From contig SAAM01000003.1 of the NCBI GenBank assembly GCA_009929415.1, forward strand, positions 1 through 37,664: DNA of 37,664 bases, given 5' to 3'. Positions 16,353 to 26,088 of the stretch are shown here, piece after piece. A program made the translations under genes and the position numbers. Each line of letters opens with the position of its first letter. Position 1 is the first letter of the stretch. The notes under the pieces are model-generated. The model was not told the DNA's origin, did no database searches, and was given only the letters and a program-made list of their open reading frames with translations. The DNA is from Clostridia bacterium. Lineage in GTDB: Bacteria > Bacillota > Clostridia > Peptostreptococcales > Filifactoraceae.

Positions 16353-18734
16353 TTATCTGAGCTTTGCGTTACATTCAATTTCAAGCTGTTGAAGTATCTT
16401 CTCTATTACCGGATTGATCTCTTCATCAGTAAGCGTCCTGTCAGATGCCCTGAATTTAAGCGAGTATGCAACAGATTTCTTGTCATGCCCTATCTGAGCT
16501 CCTTCGAATATATCGAAAAGCTTTACTTCCTCGAGCAGCTTCTTTCCATGCTTTCTTATCACTTTTTCAATCTCGCTTACATACATATCCCTGTCAACTA
16601 CGAGAGCTATGTCCCTGAGAACTGTAGGATATTTAGGGATAGGACTGTACAGGATTCCTGTATCAGATACAGATTTCACTTCATCTATGAATATCTCAAA
16701 CAGATATACCCTCTTCTTTATTCCATAGTTTTCCAGAACCGAAGGATGAACCTCTCCAATTACCGCTATCTTCTTTCCATCTGCTACAACATTTGCGCAT
16801 CTTCCAGGATGGAATGTCCTTTCTGTCTTTTCAGGCACATATTCATGTTCCTTCACTCCAAGCCCTTTCAGTACTCCCTCGAGCCTTGCCTTCATGCTGA
16901 AGAAATCCTCAGTCTTTCCATAAGCTGCAGCAACCATCGCTTTTACTTCCTGTGGAAGCTCACCCTCTGATATACTGAAGAATGTGTTTCCGTATTCAAA
17001 TGCCGCAAATTCTTCGTTCTTTCTTGATGTGTTCGTATACATTACATCAAGCATAGCAGGTATGAGGCTGGTCCTCATTACAGAAGTTTCTTCGCCAAGA
17101 GGATTCAGCAGCTTCAGGAAGCTGTTTCTTCTTTCATCTGTAATGTTGGATTTTTCAAGTCCTTTAGGGCTGACAAATGAGTATGTGGATATCTCCGTAA
17201 GTCCATTGTTCATGGCAAGTGATTTCAGGATGTCCTCATACTGCCTGTCTGCGCTTTTTCTTGCCTGCGTAACTTCGGCAATTATCGCTTTTGACTCTAT
17301 ATTGTTGTATCCATATATTCTTGCTACTTCTTCGACAACGTCATCCGCTATTGCCATGTCAAGCCTGTAATGAGGCACTGTTACTTTTATACTGTCTCCG
17401 TCAAGGCTGCAGCCGAAATTAAGGCTTTCCAGTATAGCAGTTATCTCAGAGGCTTCGAGCTCAGTTCCCATAAGCCCGTTTATCTTTGTAAGGGTAGTCT
17501 CCACAACCTGAGGAACGAACTCCGACTTCATGGTGTCTACTACTTCGCTGCAAACAGCTCCATATCCAAGCTCTTCTATAAGCTGGCATGCCCTGTCTAC
17601 TGCAAGCTTCGCTCTCAGTATATCTATGCCCTTCTCAAATTTAGATGAGGCTTCGGACCTGAGTCCCAGTCTCCTTGAGGTAAGCCTTATGCTGTCCGCA
17701 TCAAAAAGAGCGCTCTCGATGACTATGTTCTTTGTATTTCCATCTATCTCAGTGTTGAATCCACCCATTACTCCGGCGATTCCTATAGGCTGCTTTCCAT
17801 CAGTTATGAGGAGCATGTCCGTGTCGAGCTCTCTCTCTACGTCGTCGAGAGTTACAAGCTTTTCACCTTCATGAGCTCTCCTTACGAGTATCTTTTTGCT
17901 TTCTATCTTGTCTGCATCGAATGCGTGAAGCGGCTGGCCGTACTCTATCATTACATAGTTTGTTATGTCTACTATGTTGTTTATAGGTCTCATGCCATAC
18001 TCTATAAGCCTTCTCTGCATCCAGTATGGAGATGGGCATATCTTTATGTCTCTTATCTCGCGAAGCATATATCTAGGGCACAGCGCCTCATCCTCAACTT
18101 CGACTGCGATTCTTACGGGTGCCTGGATTTCCGCTTTTACAGAAGGCACCGGGATATTGGCCTTTACTCCAAGAGTGGCCGCCGCCTCATATGCCATTCC
18201 CATCATGGACTGGCAGTCAGGCCTGTTTGACGTGAGCTCAAACTCTATTATTGCATCATTGAGAAGAAGCACGTCTCTTATGTCTTTTCCAAGCTCAACT
18301 TCATCAAGGAGAAGTATTCCGTCCTTCGACCTTTCATCTATATATTTTGAGTCTATTCCCAGCTCTTCATTTGAACATAGCATCCCGTTTGAAGCCACGC
18401 CTCTGAGCTTTCCGTTTTTGATCTTTATTCCGCCCGGAAGCTTTGCCCCGTGAAGTGCAACGGGCACATAGTCTCCCTCTGATACGTTCTTTGCTCCTGT
18501 AACTATCTGAACAGGCTCACCGCTTCCGATGTCTATCTGCGTAACTACGAGCTTTTCAGCATCCGGATGTCCTTCTATGGAAATTATCTTTCCTGTCACG
18601 ACATTTTCTATCTCTTCTCCAGGAAATTCCACAGACTCAGCCTTTGTTCCTGACATTGTCATCATGTCAGCAAAGGTATTGACGTCCTGATTTATATCCA
18701 CATAATCTCTAAGCCATTTTAATGATACCTTCAA
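16353..18734 (-). CDS. pheT: phenylalanine--tRNA ligase beta subunit
   Basis: 793-residue beta chain of the heterotetrameric class II enzyme. It has the N-terminal EMAP/OB tRNA-binding domain (about 40-150), the B3/B4 editing region, the B5 domain, the catalytic-core-like region and the C-terminal ferredoxin-fold anticodon-binding domain (about 700-793, ending SLKFRASDRTLTDEEI). The usual length is about 800. The start lies 14 nt past the pheS stop with GGAGGTG upstream, so the subunits are co-translated. The editing domain that clears Tyr-tRNA(Phe) appears complete. Confidence 0.97.
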   Translation of the reverse strand: MKVSLKWLRDYVDINQDVNTFADMMTMSGTKAESVEFPGEEIENVVTGKIISIEGHPDAEKLVVTQIDIGSGEPVQIVTGAKNVSEGDYVPVALHGAKLPGGIKIKNGKLRGVASNGMLCSNEELGIDSKYIDERSKDGILLLDEVELGKDIRDVLLLNDAIIEFELTSNRPDCQSMMGMAYEAAATLGVKANIPVPSVKAEIQAPVRIAVEVEDEALCPRYMLREIRDIKICPSPYWMQRRLIEYGMRPINNIVDITNYVMIEYGQPLHAFDADKIESKKILVRRAHEGEKLVTLDDVERELDTDMLLITDGKQPIGIAGVMGGFNTEIDGNTKNIVIESALFDADSIRLTSRRLGLRSEASSKFEKGIDILRAKLAVDRACQLIEELGYGAVCSEVVDTMKSEFVPQVVETTLTKINGLMGTELEASEITAILESLNFGCSLDGDSIKVTVPHYRLDMAIADDVVEEVARIYGYNNIESKAIIAEVTQARKSADRQYEDILKSLAMNNGLTEISTYSFVSPKGLEKSNITDERRNSFLKLLNPLGEETSVMRTSLIPAMLDVMYTNTSRKNEEFAAFEYGNTFFSISEGELPQEVKAMVAAAYGKTEDFFSMKARLEGVLKGLGVKEHEYVPEKTERTFHPGRCANVVADGKKIAVIGEVHPSVLENYGIKKRVYLFEIFIDEVKSVSDTGILYSPIPKYPTVLRDIALVVDRDMYVSEIEKVIRKHGKKLLEEVKLFDIFEGAQIGHDKKSVAYSLKFRASDRTLTDEEINPVIEKILQQLEIECNAKLR

Positions 18735-18748
18735 TTCTGCACCTCCAA

Positions 18749-19768
18749 TTAAAATTGTGACAGGAATCTGCTGTCGTTTTCATAAAGCAGCCTGATGTCT
18801 TCTATCCCATACTTGAGCATTGCTATTCTGTCTGCTCCCATTCCAAAAGCAAAGCCTGTGTATTTCTTTGAGTCTATGCCACAGTTTTCAAGAACATTAG
18901 GGTGCACCATTCCCGCTCCCAGGATCTCTATCCATCCTTCGCCCTTGCACATGCTGCAGCCTTTTCCGTTGCATTTGAAGCATGTAACGTCAACCTCGGC
19001 GCTTGGCTCTGTAAACGGGAAGTTATGCGGTCTGAATTTGGTTTTTATCTCATCTCCGAAGAACATAGATACAAATGTCTCGAGAGTCGACTTGAGGTTT
19101 GCAAAGGTTATGCCTTCGGCTACCACAAGTCCCTCTATCTGATGAAACATTGGAGAGTGAGTAGCATCCGGAGTGTCATAGCGGAAGCATCTTCCCGGCG
19201 AAATCATTCTTATAGGAGGTTCCTGGCTCATCATGGTTCTTGCCTGAACGGTAGACGTCTGAGTCCTTAGAAGCAGATCATCCGTAAAGTAGAATGTGTC
19301 GCTCATTTCTCTTGATGGATGGTATTTTGGAGCGTTCAGCCTGTCGAAGTTGTTCGCTACCGTGTCTACCTCCGGGCCCTCCTCTATTGAGAATCCCATG
19401 GACATGAATATTTTTTCTATTTCATTTATTCCGAGCGTTATAGGGTGCATTTTTCCGACGAATCTGCCTTCTACCGGTATCGTCACGTCTATAGATTCCT
19501 TCTCAAGCTTTTCATTGAGCAGTATTTCCTTGAACTCCGATTTCTTCTTCTCTATGAAATCCTCGATTTCGGTCCTTACTTCATTGGCTACTTTACCCAT
19601 TTCCGGCCTGATGTCAGACGGCAGCTTTCCCATTTCCTTCATGAGGTTTGCAAGCTCGTTCTTCTTTCCAAGGAAATTAATCCTGATTTCCTCAACTCTG
19701 TCGAGGCTTCCTGCTTCCTTAAGCTGCTCAATTGCGGCTTTTCTAAGGTTTTCCAATCTTTCTTTCAA
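18749..19768 (-). CDS. pheS: phenylalanine--tRNA ligase alpha subunit
   Basis: Catalytic subunit that charges tRNA(Phe). An N-terminal coiled coil (about 1-85) precedes the class II core, with motif 2 (PGRCFRYDTPDATHSPMFHQIEG), the GXGXG-like C-terminal loop (GFAFGMGADRIAMLKYG) and a CFKCNGKGCSMCKGEGW cysteine cluster. I choose the TTG at 19766-19768, because AGAGGTG lies six bases upstream and the N-terminus MKERLENLRKAA then aligns with known PheS; the GTG three codons earlier overlaps that ribosome site. The length is 339 residues. It follows the tautomerase gene by about 20 nt. Confidence 0.96.
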   Translation of the reverse strand: MKERLENLRKAAIEQLKEAGSLDRVEEIRINFLGKKNELANLMKEMGKLPSDIRPEMGKVANEVRTEIEDFIEKKKSEFKEILLNEKLEKESIDVTIPVEGRFVGKMHPITLGINEIEKIFMSMGFSIEEGPEVDTVANNFDRLNAPKYHPSREMSDTFYFTDDLLLRTQTSTVQARTMMSQEPPIRMISPGRCFRYDTPDATHSPMFHQIEGLVVAEGITFANLKSTLETFVSMFFGDEIKTKFRPHNFPFTEPSAEVDVTCFKCNGKGCSMCKGEGWIEILGAGMVHPNVLENCGIDSKKYTGFAFGMGADRIAMLKYGIEDIRLLYENDSRFLSQF

Positions 19769-19787
19769 TTCTGTCACCTCTCAGATA

Positions 19788-19973
19788 TTATTTGTCACAT
19801 TGAAGAACGCCTGCGTGTGCGTAATTTTCCTTTTCCATTTCTCTTATTATTATGCTTACTGCTTCAGCAGGACAGTTTGTTGTCTCGCATATAGCTTCCG
19901 TAACTTTCTCGATCATTGCTCTTTTCTGTTCTACTGTTCTTCCTTTAAGAAGCTCCACCTGTACTATTGGCAT
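19788..19973 (-). CDS. 4-oxalocrotonate tautomerase family protein
   Basis: 61-residue protein with the family hallmark: Pro directly after the initiator Met (MPIVQVELLKGR), which acts as the general base once Met is removed. The fold's C-terminal part (VSIIIREMEKENYAHAGV) is typical. The natural substrate in Clostridia is unknown; the family includes small promiscuous enol-keto tautomerases. It is the first gene of a likely tautomerase-pheS-pheT operon, with AAGGAGGA ahead of its ATG and a strong inverted repeat in its leader. Phenylpyruvate enol-keto tautomerisation would link it to phenylalanine, but that is only a thought. Confidence 0.85.
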   Translation of the reverse strand: MPIVQVELLKGRTVEQKRAMIEKVTEAICETTNCPAEAVSIIIREMEKENYAHAGVLQCDK

Positions 19974-20010
19974 TATAAAATCCTCCTTTAAGTGTTATTT
20001 AACTGTTAAC

Positions 20011-20053
20011 GGCCAATATTCAGCAGGATTTAATTTTACCTGCTGAATGGGCC
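20011..20053 (-). promoter_or_regulatory. leader inverted repeat of the tautomerase-pheST operon
   Basis: Ten-base perfect arms ATTCAGCAGG and CCTGCTGAAT, an 11-nt A/T-rich loop, and outer GGCC on both sides that can extend the stem. It starts about eight bases past the predicted transcription start. No T run follows, so it is not an ordinary terminator. No T-box consensus is present. It could be an operator or a 5' RNA hairpin. Confidence 0.6.
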
Positions 20054-20067
20054 TGAATTTAATTATA

Positions 20068-20096
20068 ATTATATCATTAATTTACGTTTAAAAGTC
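20068..20096 (-). promoter_or_regulatory. promoter of the tautomerase-pheST operon
   Basis: -10 TATAAT at 20068-20073 with TG one base upstream (extended -10). The -35 at the 17-bp spacing is poor (GACTTT). Confidence 0.5.
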
Positions 20097-20116
20097 GTTA
20101 ATATGACAAATTTATA

Positions 20117-22765
20117 TTATTTTTTCCTTAGCTGAAGTATCCTCTCGTTTATAGAAGAAAGCATCTCTTCGTACTTTTCTTTCTTAGCCGTTTCTTCGTC
20201 TACGAGGCTCTGAGGCGCCTTTGCTAGGAATCCCTGATTTGTGAGCTTTCCTGCTGCCCTCTTGATTTCTCCTTCGAGCTTTGCCTTCTCTTTTTCAAGT
20301 CTCTCTATCTCTTTCTCGAAATCTATGAGCTCTGCCAGCGGAAGAAATATCTTCGCTCCTTCTATAACCATGCTTACTGCGTCCTGCGGGATTGCTGATT
20401 CATCAATGAACTCTACCTCTGATGCAGAAGCGAGAGTCTTTATATATATCTTGGCAGCATCTATCGCTTCTCTTACTTTTCCATCTGCAACTACCATTAC
20501 CGTAGCTTTTTTAGAAGGTGGAACGTTCATCTCAGCTCTTGAGTTTCTTATAGATCTTACTGCTTCCATAACGATTTCCATCTGCTGCTCTTCTTTTTCA
20601 AAATTCTCGTTCTCATCATAATGTGGCCACTGCGCTACGATTATCTTTTCTTCTTTTCCAAGGTATGAATAGATCTCCTCTGTTATGAACGGCATGAACG
20701 GATGAAGAAGCTTGAGGATTTTTTCAAGCACATATGTCAGAGTGTAAAGCGCTGCATTCTTGGCCTCATCGTCTTCTCCATAAAGTCTTGGCTTAACCAT
20801 CTCGATGTACCAGTCACAGAACTGAGACCATGCAAAGTCATAGATCTTTTCAGCGGCAAGACCAAGCTCAAACTTGTCTATGTTCTCCGTAACATCTGCT
20901 GCAACCTTGTTTGCCTTTGATATTATCCACTTGTCAGAAAGCTCGAGGCTGTTCATCGCTCTTTCCTTTGAAATCTCCTTATCTCCGAAATTCTCAAGGT
21001 TCATGAATATGAATCTTGAAGCGTTCCATATCTTGTTGGCAAAGTTTCTCGATGATTCCACTCTTTCTATATAGAATCTCATGTCATTTCCTGGAGAGTT
21101 TCCTGTAGCAAGAGTGAATCTGAGCGCGTCTGCACCGTATTCATCGATTATCTCCAGAGGATCTATTCCGTTTCCAAGAGACTTGCTCATCTTCCTTCCC
21201 TGAGAGTCTCTTACAAGTCCGTGGATGAGAACATGCTTGAACGGAACTTCATCCATGGTGTAAAGTGCTGAGAATACCATTCTTATTACCCAGAAGAATA
21301 TTATGTCATATCCTGTAACCAGTACGCTCGTAGGATAGAAATGTCTGAGCATAGCACTTTCCTCAGGCCAGTTAAGGGTACTGAATGGCCATAGTGCTGA
21401 TGAGAACCATGTATCGAGTACATCCTCATCCTGAACCAGATGCGTGGATTTGCACTTAGGGCAGATCGACGGCATTTTTCTTGCTACGATTATCTCATCG
21501 CACTCCTGACAGTAATATGCAGGTATCCTGTGTCCCCACCAGAGCTGTCTTGATATGCACCAGTCTCTTATGTTGTTTAGCCAGTTGTAGTATATCTTGT
21601 CGAATCTGTCTGGTACAAGCTCAAGGTCCTTGTTCTCGAGAGCTTCGATTGCCGGCTTTGCAAGCTTTTCCATTTTTACGAACCACTGCTTTGAAAGCCT
21701 TGGCTCTACAACAGTGTTACATCTGTAGCAGTGTCCAACGTTGTGAACATGATCCTTTATTGCTGCCATAAGGCCGTCTTTTTCAAGGTCCGCCACTATG
21801 GCCTTTCTGCATTCGTATCTTGTCATGCCTTCATATCTGCCAGCGTTCTCGTTCATTACTCCCAGCTCATCCATTACAATGATCTGCTTGAGCATATGTC
21901 TTTGTCCGATTTCAAAGTCATTAGGGTCATGCGCCGGAGTGATTTTTACAACCCCTGTTCCAAACTCCATGTCAACGTAATCATCAGCAATGATCTCTAT
22001 TTCACGGTTTACATAAGGAACTATAAGAGTCTTTCCGATAAGGTGTCTGTATCTCTCGTCATCCGGGTTTACTGCTACCGCTGTATCTCCAAGTATAGTC
22101 TCCGGTCTTGTGGTAGCAACCTCGAGCTTTTCGTCTGAATCCTTTACAGGATAGTAGAAGTGATAGAACTTGCCCTCTACCTCGCCGTGATCAACCTCTG
22201 CATCAGAAAGCGAAGTCTTGCAGTCTATACACCAGTTTATTATTCTGTTTCCTCTGTAGATATGGCCGTCCTCGTAGAGCTTTACAAAGAACTCCGTTAC
22301 TGCCTTGTTGCAGCCCTCATCCATGGTAAATCTCTCTTTTTCCCAGTCACATGAATCTCCGAGCTTCTTCATCTGGTCTACGATCCTGCCTCCAAACTCT
22401 TCCTTCCAAGCCCAGGCTCTCTTGAGGAATTCATCTCTTCCAAGCTCTTCCTTGGATTTTCCTTCCTGCTCTCTTATTCTCTCTACTACCTTAACCTCAG
22501 TAGCAATCGAAGCATGGTCAGTTCCCGGCTGCCACAGCGTGTTGTAGCCGTCCATTCTCTTCTGCCTTATAAGTATGTCCTGCAGAGTATGGTCGAGCGC
22601 ATGTCCCATGTGAAGCTGCCCTGTTATGTTTGGCGGCGGGAGAACTATGCTGAACGGTTCTTTTGTAGCATCTGGTTTTGCGCTGAAATAGTTTCCTTCC
22701 TCCCACATCTTGTAGATTTTTTCTTCAAAATCCTTCGGGCTGTAAGTAGTTGATAAATTAGCCAT
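20117..22765 (-). CDS. valS: valine--tRNA ligase
   Basis: Class I synthetase, 882 residues from the ATG at 22763-22765 ([12 protein letters not shown]), chosen because GGAGG sits five bases upstream; an ATG four codons earlier overlaps that site. The HIGH motif reads HMGH (in [17 protein letters not shown]) and KMSKS is intact ([10 protein letters not shown]). Zinc-binding cysteine pairs are seen (CQEC and CPKC, CIDC). The editing domain lies between them, and the C-terminal coiled-coil arm (about 805-882) is complete. It stands alone behind a T-box leader. No strong terminator is visible between its stop at 20,117 and the next promoter. Confidence 0.98.
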   Translation of the reverse strand: MANLSTTYSPKDFEEKIYKMWEEGNYFSAKPDATKEPFSIVLPPPNITGQLHMGHALDHTLQDILIRQKRMDGYNTLWQPGTDHASIATEVKVVERIREQEGKSKEELGRDEFLKRAWAWKEEFGGRIVDQMKKLGDSCDWEKERFTMDEGCNKAVTEFFVKLYEDGHIYRGNRIINWCIDCKTSLSDAEVDHGEVEGKFYHFYYPVKDSDEKLEVATTRPETILGDTAVAVNPDDERYRHLIGKTLIVPYVNREIEIIADDYVDMEFGTGVVKITPAHDPNDFEIGQRHMLKQIIVMDELGVMNENAGRYEGMTRYECRKAIVADLEKDGLMAAIKDHVHNVGHCYRCNTVVEPRLSKQWFVKMEKLAKPAIEALENKDLELVPDRFDKIYYNWLNNIRDWCISRQLWWGHRIPAYYCQECDEIIVARKMPSICPKCKSTHLVQDEDVLDTWFSSALWPFSTLNWPEESAMLRHFYPTSVLVTGYDIIFFWVIRMVFSALYTMDEVPFKHVLIHGLVRDSQGRKMSKSLGNGIDPLEIIDEYGADALRFTLATGNSPGNDMRFYIERVESSRNFANKIWNASRFIFMNLENFGDKEISKERAMNSLELSDKWIISKANKVAADVTENIDKFELGLAAEKIYDFAWSQFCDWYIEMVKPRLYGEDDEAKNAALYTLTYVLEKILKLLHPFMPFITEEIYSYLGKEEKIIVAQWPHYDENENFEKEEQQMEIVMEAVRSIRNSRAEMNVPPSKKATVMVVADGKVREAIDAAKIYIKTLASASEVEFIDESAIPQDAVSMVIEGAKIFLPLAELIDFEKEIERLEKEKAKLEGEIKRAAGKLTNQGFLAKAPQSLVDEETAKKEKYEEMLSSINERILQLRKK

Positions 22766-22791
22766 TTTTACCTCCAATAATTTTTTGTATT

Positions 22792-23038
22792 AAAAAATCC
22801 CTCATCCATATAAGGACGAGGGACAAATTTCGCGGTACCACCTTAATTCCAGACATTGTCTGGCACTTGGATTCATCTAACGCTGAACAGGCGTCTGCAC
22901 TACTTGATTTCATGCAGAAACTCCAAAGCTACATTGCACGTTTCCAGTCAGGCGACCTTTCAGCCAGTGAATCGCCCTCTCTGATACTTTCCCCCTGCAA
23001 CCTCTTTTTCACAGTTATGGTAAATATTCTTCTGTTAG
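22792..23038 (-). promoter_or_regulatory. T-box riboswitch of valS
   Basis: Leader RNA that reads the charging state of tRNA. The T-box sequence AAGGTGGTACCGCG is at 22831-22844; its UGGU bulge would pair with the ACCA end of uncharged tRNA(Val). Just downstream is an intrinsic terminator (TCCCTC-TCC paired with GGA-GAGGGA, then six T) at 22792-22823. Upstream, the AGAGAG box (22977-22982) and GCTGAAAGG mark Stem I. I could not fix the specifier codon by hand; valine specificity is inferred from the gene controlled. It fills most of the 338-nt space between valS and the next gene. Confidence 0.93.
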
Positions 23039-23044
23039 TCAAAT

Positions 23045-23073
23045 ATTATATCATGCTTTTCAATATTTGTTAA
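23045..23073 (-). promoter_or_regulatory. valS promoter
   Basis: -35 TTAACA at 23068-23073, a 17-bp spacer, and -10 TATAAT at 23045-23050 with an upstream TG. It gives a start near 23038. Confidence 0.8.
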
Positions 23074-23103
23074 TAAGAATCTGAGATTTATTTCAAAATA
23101 TTA

Positions 23104-23592
23104 TTACGCTTTGATATAGAATACTTTGTGACCGTCTTTTTTCACTACCTTGAGTATTTCATCGAAATCCATTACGAGCGTCGCCGAGTTGTCATTTGGA
23201 TGAATCCCCAGATTCTTTGCATCCTTGAGATCCTTGTCAAATACATACTCTACAGTCTTTTCCGGATTGTTTATCACAGAAAGAGGTCCAACCTGTCCTG
23301 CAACGAGCTTTAGGTGTGTAGACAGCCTCTCGTCAGAACCAAAGCTCAGTCTTGTGCTTCCTATCTGTTTAGCTATGTCCTGGATATTTATCTGCTTGTC
23401 TTTTGGCAGGGTGACTACGAAATGTCTTTTTCCTTTAGCATCCCTGAGGAAGAAGTTTTTGCATACGTCACATTTCTGAGTTATCCCAGCTGCTTCCATA
23501 TCTTCGATTGTATGAACGATTTCATGTTCTATTATCTCATATTTCAGACCCATGTCCTGAAGTGTCTTTAGTGTTAATTCTTTATTATCCAT
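23104..23592 (-). CDS. YbaK/ProX-type aminoacyl-tRNA deacylase
   Basis: 162 residues of the YbaK/EbsC family of free-standing editing domains, which hydrolyse mischarged tRNA (Ala-tRNA(Pro) in ProX-type members). Visible motifs include CDVCKNFFLRDAKGKRHFVV (about 39-58, with the conserved Lys), GSTRLSFGSDERL, and the C-terminal GIHPNDNSATL loop, which resembles ProX/PrdX proteins of amino-acid-fermenting Clostridia. AGGAGG precedes the ATG. It is monocistronic or reads on into the valS leader; no clear terminator is seen. Which mischarged tRNA it clears is not readable, but Ala-tRNA(Pro) is likeliest. Confidence 0.88.
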   Translation of the reverse strand: MDNKELTLKTLQDMGLKYEIIEHEIVHTIEDMEAAGITQKCDVCKNFFLRDAKGKRHFVVTLPKDKQINIQDIAKQIGSTRLSFGSDERLSTHLKLVAGQVGPLSVINNPEKTVEYVFDKDLKDAKNLGIHPNDNSATLVMDFDEILKVVKKDGHKVFYIKA

Positions 23593-23628
23593 TTCTGCCT
23601 CCTGTTATGTAAACTATTTAACAATATC

Positions 23629-23657
23629 AGTATAGCAAATAAGGAGATAATTGTCGA
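23629..23657 (-). promoter_or_regulatory. promoter of the ProX-like gene
   Basis: -35 TCGACA at 23652-23657, a 17-bp spacer, and -10 TATACT at 23629-23634, just after the chemoreceptor stop. Confidence 0.6.
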
Positions 23658-23660
23658 TAA

Positions 23661-25346
23661 TCAAATAACAGAATCTTCGAAATCGTACGCCCTTATATTG
23701 AATGCCTCGACAAGATCTCTGAGATGCTGCGCCTGCAGCGCAAGCTCCCTGCTCGAAAATGAGCTTTCTTCTGATGCATGGCTGTTTCTGACTGTTATTG
23801 AGCTTATTTCTTTTATGGAATCTTCTATATCCATTATGTCCGATGACTGCTGGCTGGAGGCGTCATATATCCTCTCTACCAGCTCTGTTATAGCCCTTGA
23901 ATCATCTACCGTTCTTGCAATTGATTCTTCAGTCGCTATCGAAGCTCTCAGACCATTTTCAACCGATTCCATAGTCCTTTTTATAAGTTCAGATGTCACT
24001 TTTGATGCCTGTGTGCTTTTGAGTGCAAGATTTCTGACCTCATTTGCTACGACAAAGAATCCTCTTCCGGCTTCTCCGGCTCTTGCTGATTCTATGGCTG
24101 CATTTATTGCCAGTATATTCGTATGAAATGCGATATCCTCTATGGACCTGATTATTTTCTGTATCTCATTTGAATTCGTCTCTATGTCTCTTATTGCTTC
24201 CGAAAGCTGCTTAATGCTCCTGTCTGTGCTGTCAGTACTTTGAAATGCCCTTTTTGAAACCTCCAGTGAATACTCTGCATCTGAAAGGTTTTCTCTGGTC
24301 TTTTCAGATATGCTTGCGACTTTATCCGAAAGAGCTCTTGTTGCTTCAGACTGCCTTATTGAGGATTCAGAAAGATCCTTAGACTGAAGCGAAAGCTGGT
24401 TTGAGCTTTCTGAGACATTTTCTGCGGATTCATTTATGTCATATATCGTAGAATTCAGTGAGCTTGCTATGTTTTTTATTGAAATCTCCAGATCTTCAAA
24501 ATCGCCTTTGAAATACAGGTTCGTGTCTGCCGCGAGGTTTCCTGCAGATAATTCATGAAGCACATTAGAGATGCTGTCTATGTATCCTCTTATAGTAGAG
24601 GAGGTCTCTGCAAAAGATTCGCACAGATTTCCTATCTCGTCATTCGAGCAGTAATCGAGCTTTACCTTTAGATTTCCCTGAGAGAATTCCTCGAATGCGC
24701 CGCTAATTACTTTTACAGGCCTTATTATCTGCCTTGCCAGCGCCATGGATATTATTAACGCAAGCAGTACATTTATTGCTGATACAATTACTATTGCAGC
24801 CGTTATTTTCATTCTGAATTCATTCTGAGTGTCTATATATTCTACTGACATTACTGCAATTTCCTCGCTTATGGCCGCAAGGCGCTTTTCTGCAGCATCT
24901 GAGTTTCTTTCATATTCTTCTCTGAGAATAGATATGCTGCTCGAATCTGCATCTTTGTTAAGTATATTAAAAAGGGAATCTCTTGTGGATGAAAGAAGCG
25001 AAACATGATACTTTATAAGCTCAATATTTCGCTTTTCTCCATTGTACTTGCTTTCCAATGTATCTATGACATCCGGGAGGGTGTTAAGATAGTTTTTGGC
25101 TTCATCCAGGTTTTTCGCTGTTTCTTCCTTTGAGCCGGAATTTACAGCCTTCTGTATATGTTCTCTTGCCGAAACAAGATTCTTGCTGGCATTGAGGCTC
25201 AGATTCGTAAGCGGTATAGAGTATTGCGTAAACTCAGACATGCTATTTGAAAAATACCTGAACGCATTCAGAGATATTACTGAAGAAAAAATCAAAATGA
25301 ATATTATTATGCTGAATCCTGAAAGAAGTTTGGTCTTGATCTTCAT
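23661..25346 (-). CDS. methyl-accepting chemotaxis protein
   Basis: 561-residue membrane receptor. Transmembrane segment 1 is at about 7-28, a four-helix-bundle-like extracellular sensor at about 30-178, transmembrane segment 2 at about 180-203, and a HAMP linker at about 204-257. The cytoplasmic signalling coiled coil follows, with the conserved hairpin tip ([25 protein letters not shown]). There is no C-terminal CheR/CheB docking pentapeptide. GAGGAGG precedes the ATG. It begins 44 nt after phoU with no terminator, so it is probably the last gene of the pst-phoU transcript. The ligand is unknown; phosphate would fit the context but is inference. Confidence 0.93.
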   Translation of the reverse strand: MKIKTKLLSGFSIIIFILIFSSVISLNAFRYFSNSMSEFTQYSIPLTNLSLNASKNLVSAREHIQKAVNSGSKEETAKNLDEAKNYLNTLPDVIDTLESKYNGEKRNIELIKYHVSLLSSTRDSLFNILNKDADSSSISILREEYERNSDAAEKRLAAISEEIAVMSVEYIDTQNEFRMKITAAIVIVSAINVLLALIISMALARQIIRPVKVISGAFEEFSQGNLKVKLDYCSNDEIGNLCESFAETSSTIRGYIDSISNVLHELSAGNLAADTNLYFKGDFEDLEISIKNIASSLNSTIYDINESAENVSESSNQLSLQSKDLSESSIRQSEATRALSDKVASISEKTRENLSDAEYSLEVSKRAFQSTDSTDRSIKQLSEAIRDIETNSNEIQKIIRSIEDIAFHTNILAINAAIESARAGEAGRGFFVVANEVRNLALKSTQASKVTSELIKRTMESVENGLRASIATEESIARTVDDSRAITELVERIYDASSQQSSDIMDIEDSIKEISSITVRNSHASEESSFSSRELALQAQHLRDLVEAFNIRAYDFEDSVI

Positions 25347-25390
25347 TTTTCCTCCTCACAAAAGCTTTTGCCTCTGCTTACAGTCCGATT

Positions 25391-26047
25391 TTAGTTTATC
25401 TCAACTCTTTTTCCGTCAACTATATATATTATTTTTTCACAGATATTAGTCAGGTGATCACCCATTCTCTCAAGATATCTTCCTACAAAAAGGAATCTCG
25501 TTCCCTGAGATATGTTTCCTGCGTTTTCATTTACTTTATGAAGTATCTCATTGTATATGTTCTTGTAGAGCTCATCAACCAGCTCGTCCTCGCTTCCGAC
25601 CCTGTAGGCAAGCCTGGAGTCTTCTTCTATGAAGCTCTTCTTCGTATTCTTGATCATTTCAGAAATTATGATCTTCATCTTTGGAATATCCTTGAGAGGC
25701 TTTATATGCTGCTCGTCGCCAATCAGTATAGCTTCCTTTGCTATATTTACTGAGTAGTCTCCCATTCTCTCAAGATCGTTCACTATGCTGAGTATTGAAA
25801 ACAGTATCCTGAGATCTCTCGCTGCCGGCTGCTGGAGAGCAAGCAGGTCTATGCATCTTTCCTCTATATCATCTCTCAGGGAATCTATAACGTCATCGAA
25901 GCTGATTGCCCATCTTGCAGTCTCCATATCCTGCTCTATCAGAGATCTAACGCTTTTTTCCATTATCTCATCCACATCGTCCATCATCTGTACAACCTGT
26001 GTCTTAAGTTCACTCAGGCTTAAGTCGAAACCTTCTCTAACCATCAT
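25391..26047 (-). CDS. phoU: phosphate-specific transport system accessory protein PhoU
   Basis: 218-residue all-helical protein made of two PhoU repeats, each with the characteristic acidic metal-binding pattern (NDLERMGDYSVNIAKEA at about 90-106 and GRYLERMGDHLTNICEK at about 189-205). It links Pst transport to the PhoR kinase and restrains the Pho response. Two ATG codons in tandem follow AAGGAG; the second (26042-26044) has the better spacing. It lies 41 nt behind pstB. Confidence 0.95.
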   Translation of the reverse strand: MMVREGFDLSLSELKTQVVQMMDDVDEIMEKSVRSLIEQDMETARWAISFDDVIDSLRDDIEERCIDLLALQQPAARDLRILFSILSIVNDLERMGDYSVNIAKEAILIGDEQHIKPLKDIPKMKIIISEMIKNTKKSFIEEDSRLAYRVGSEDELVDELYKNIYNEILHKVNENAGNISQGTRFLFVGRYLERMGDHLTNICEKIIYIVDGKRVEIN

Positions 26048-26088
26048 TATCTCCTTATTTATCCATAAATTTTCGTATTAACAGTATA

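Noticed and set aside
19296-19991. Long open frame (231 codons) on the plus strand opposite pheS
   Set aside because: It is antisense to a certain gene, its protein is low-complexity (Ser/Phe/Leu-rich) with no family resemblance, and no ribosome site supports it. The same applies to the 211-codon frame at 5750-6385 opposite rpoN and the 155-codon frame at 1000-1467 opposite pgk.
19974-20116. T-box riboswitch in front of pheST
   Set aside because: There is no AAGGTGGTACCGCG-like sequence and no terminator/antiterminator pair; only a single inverted repeat.
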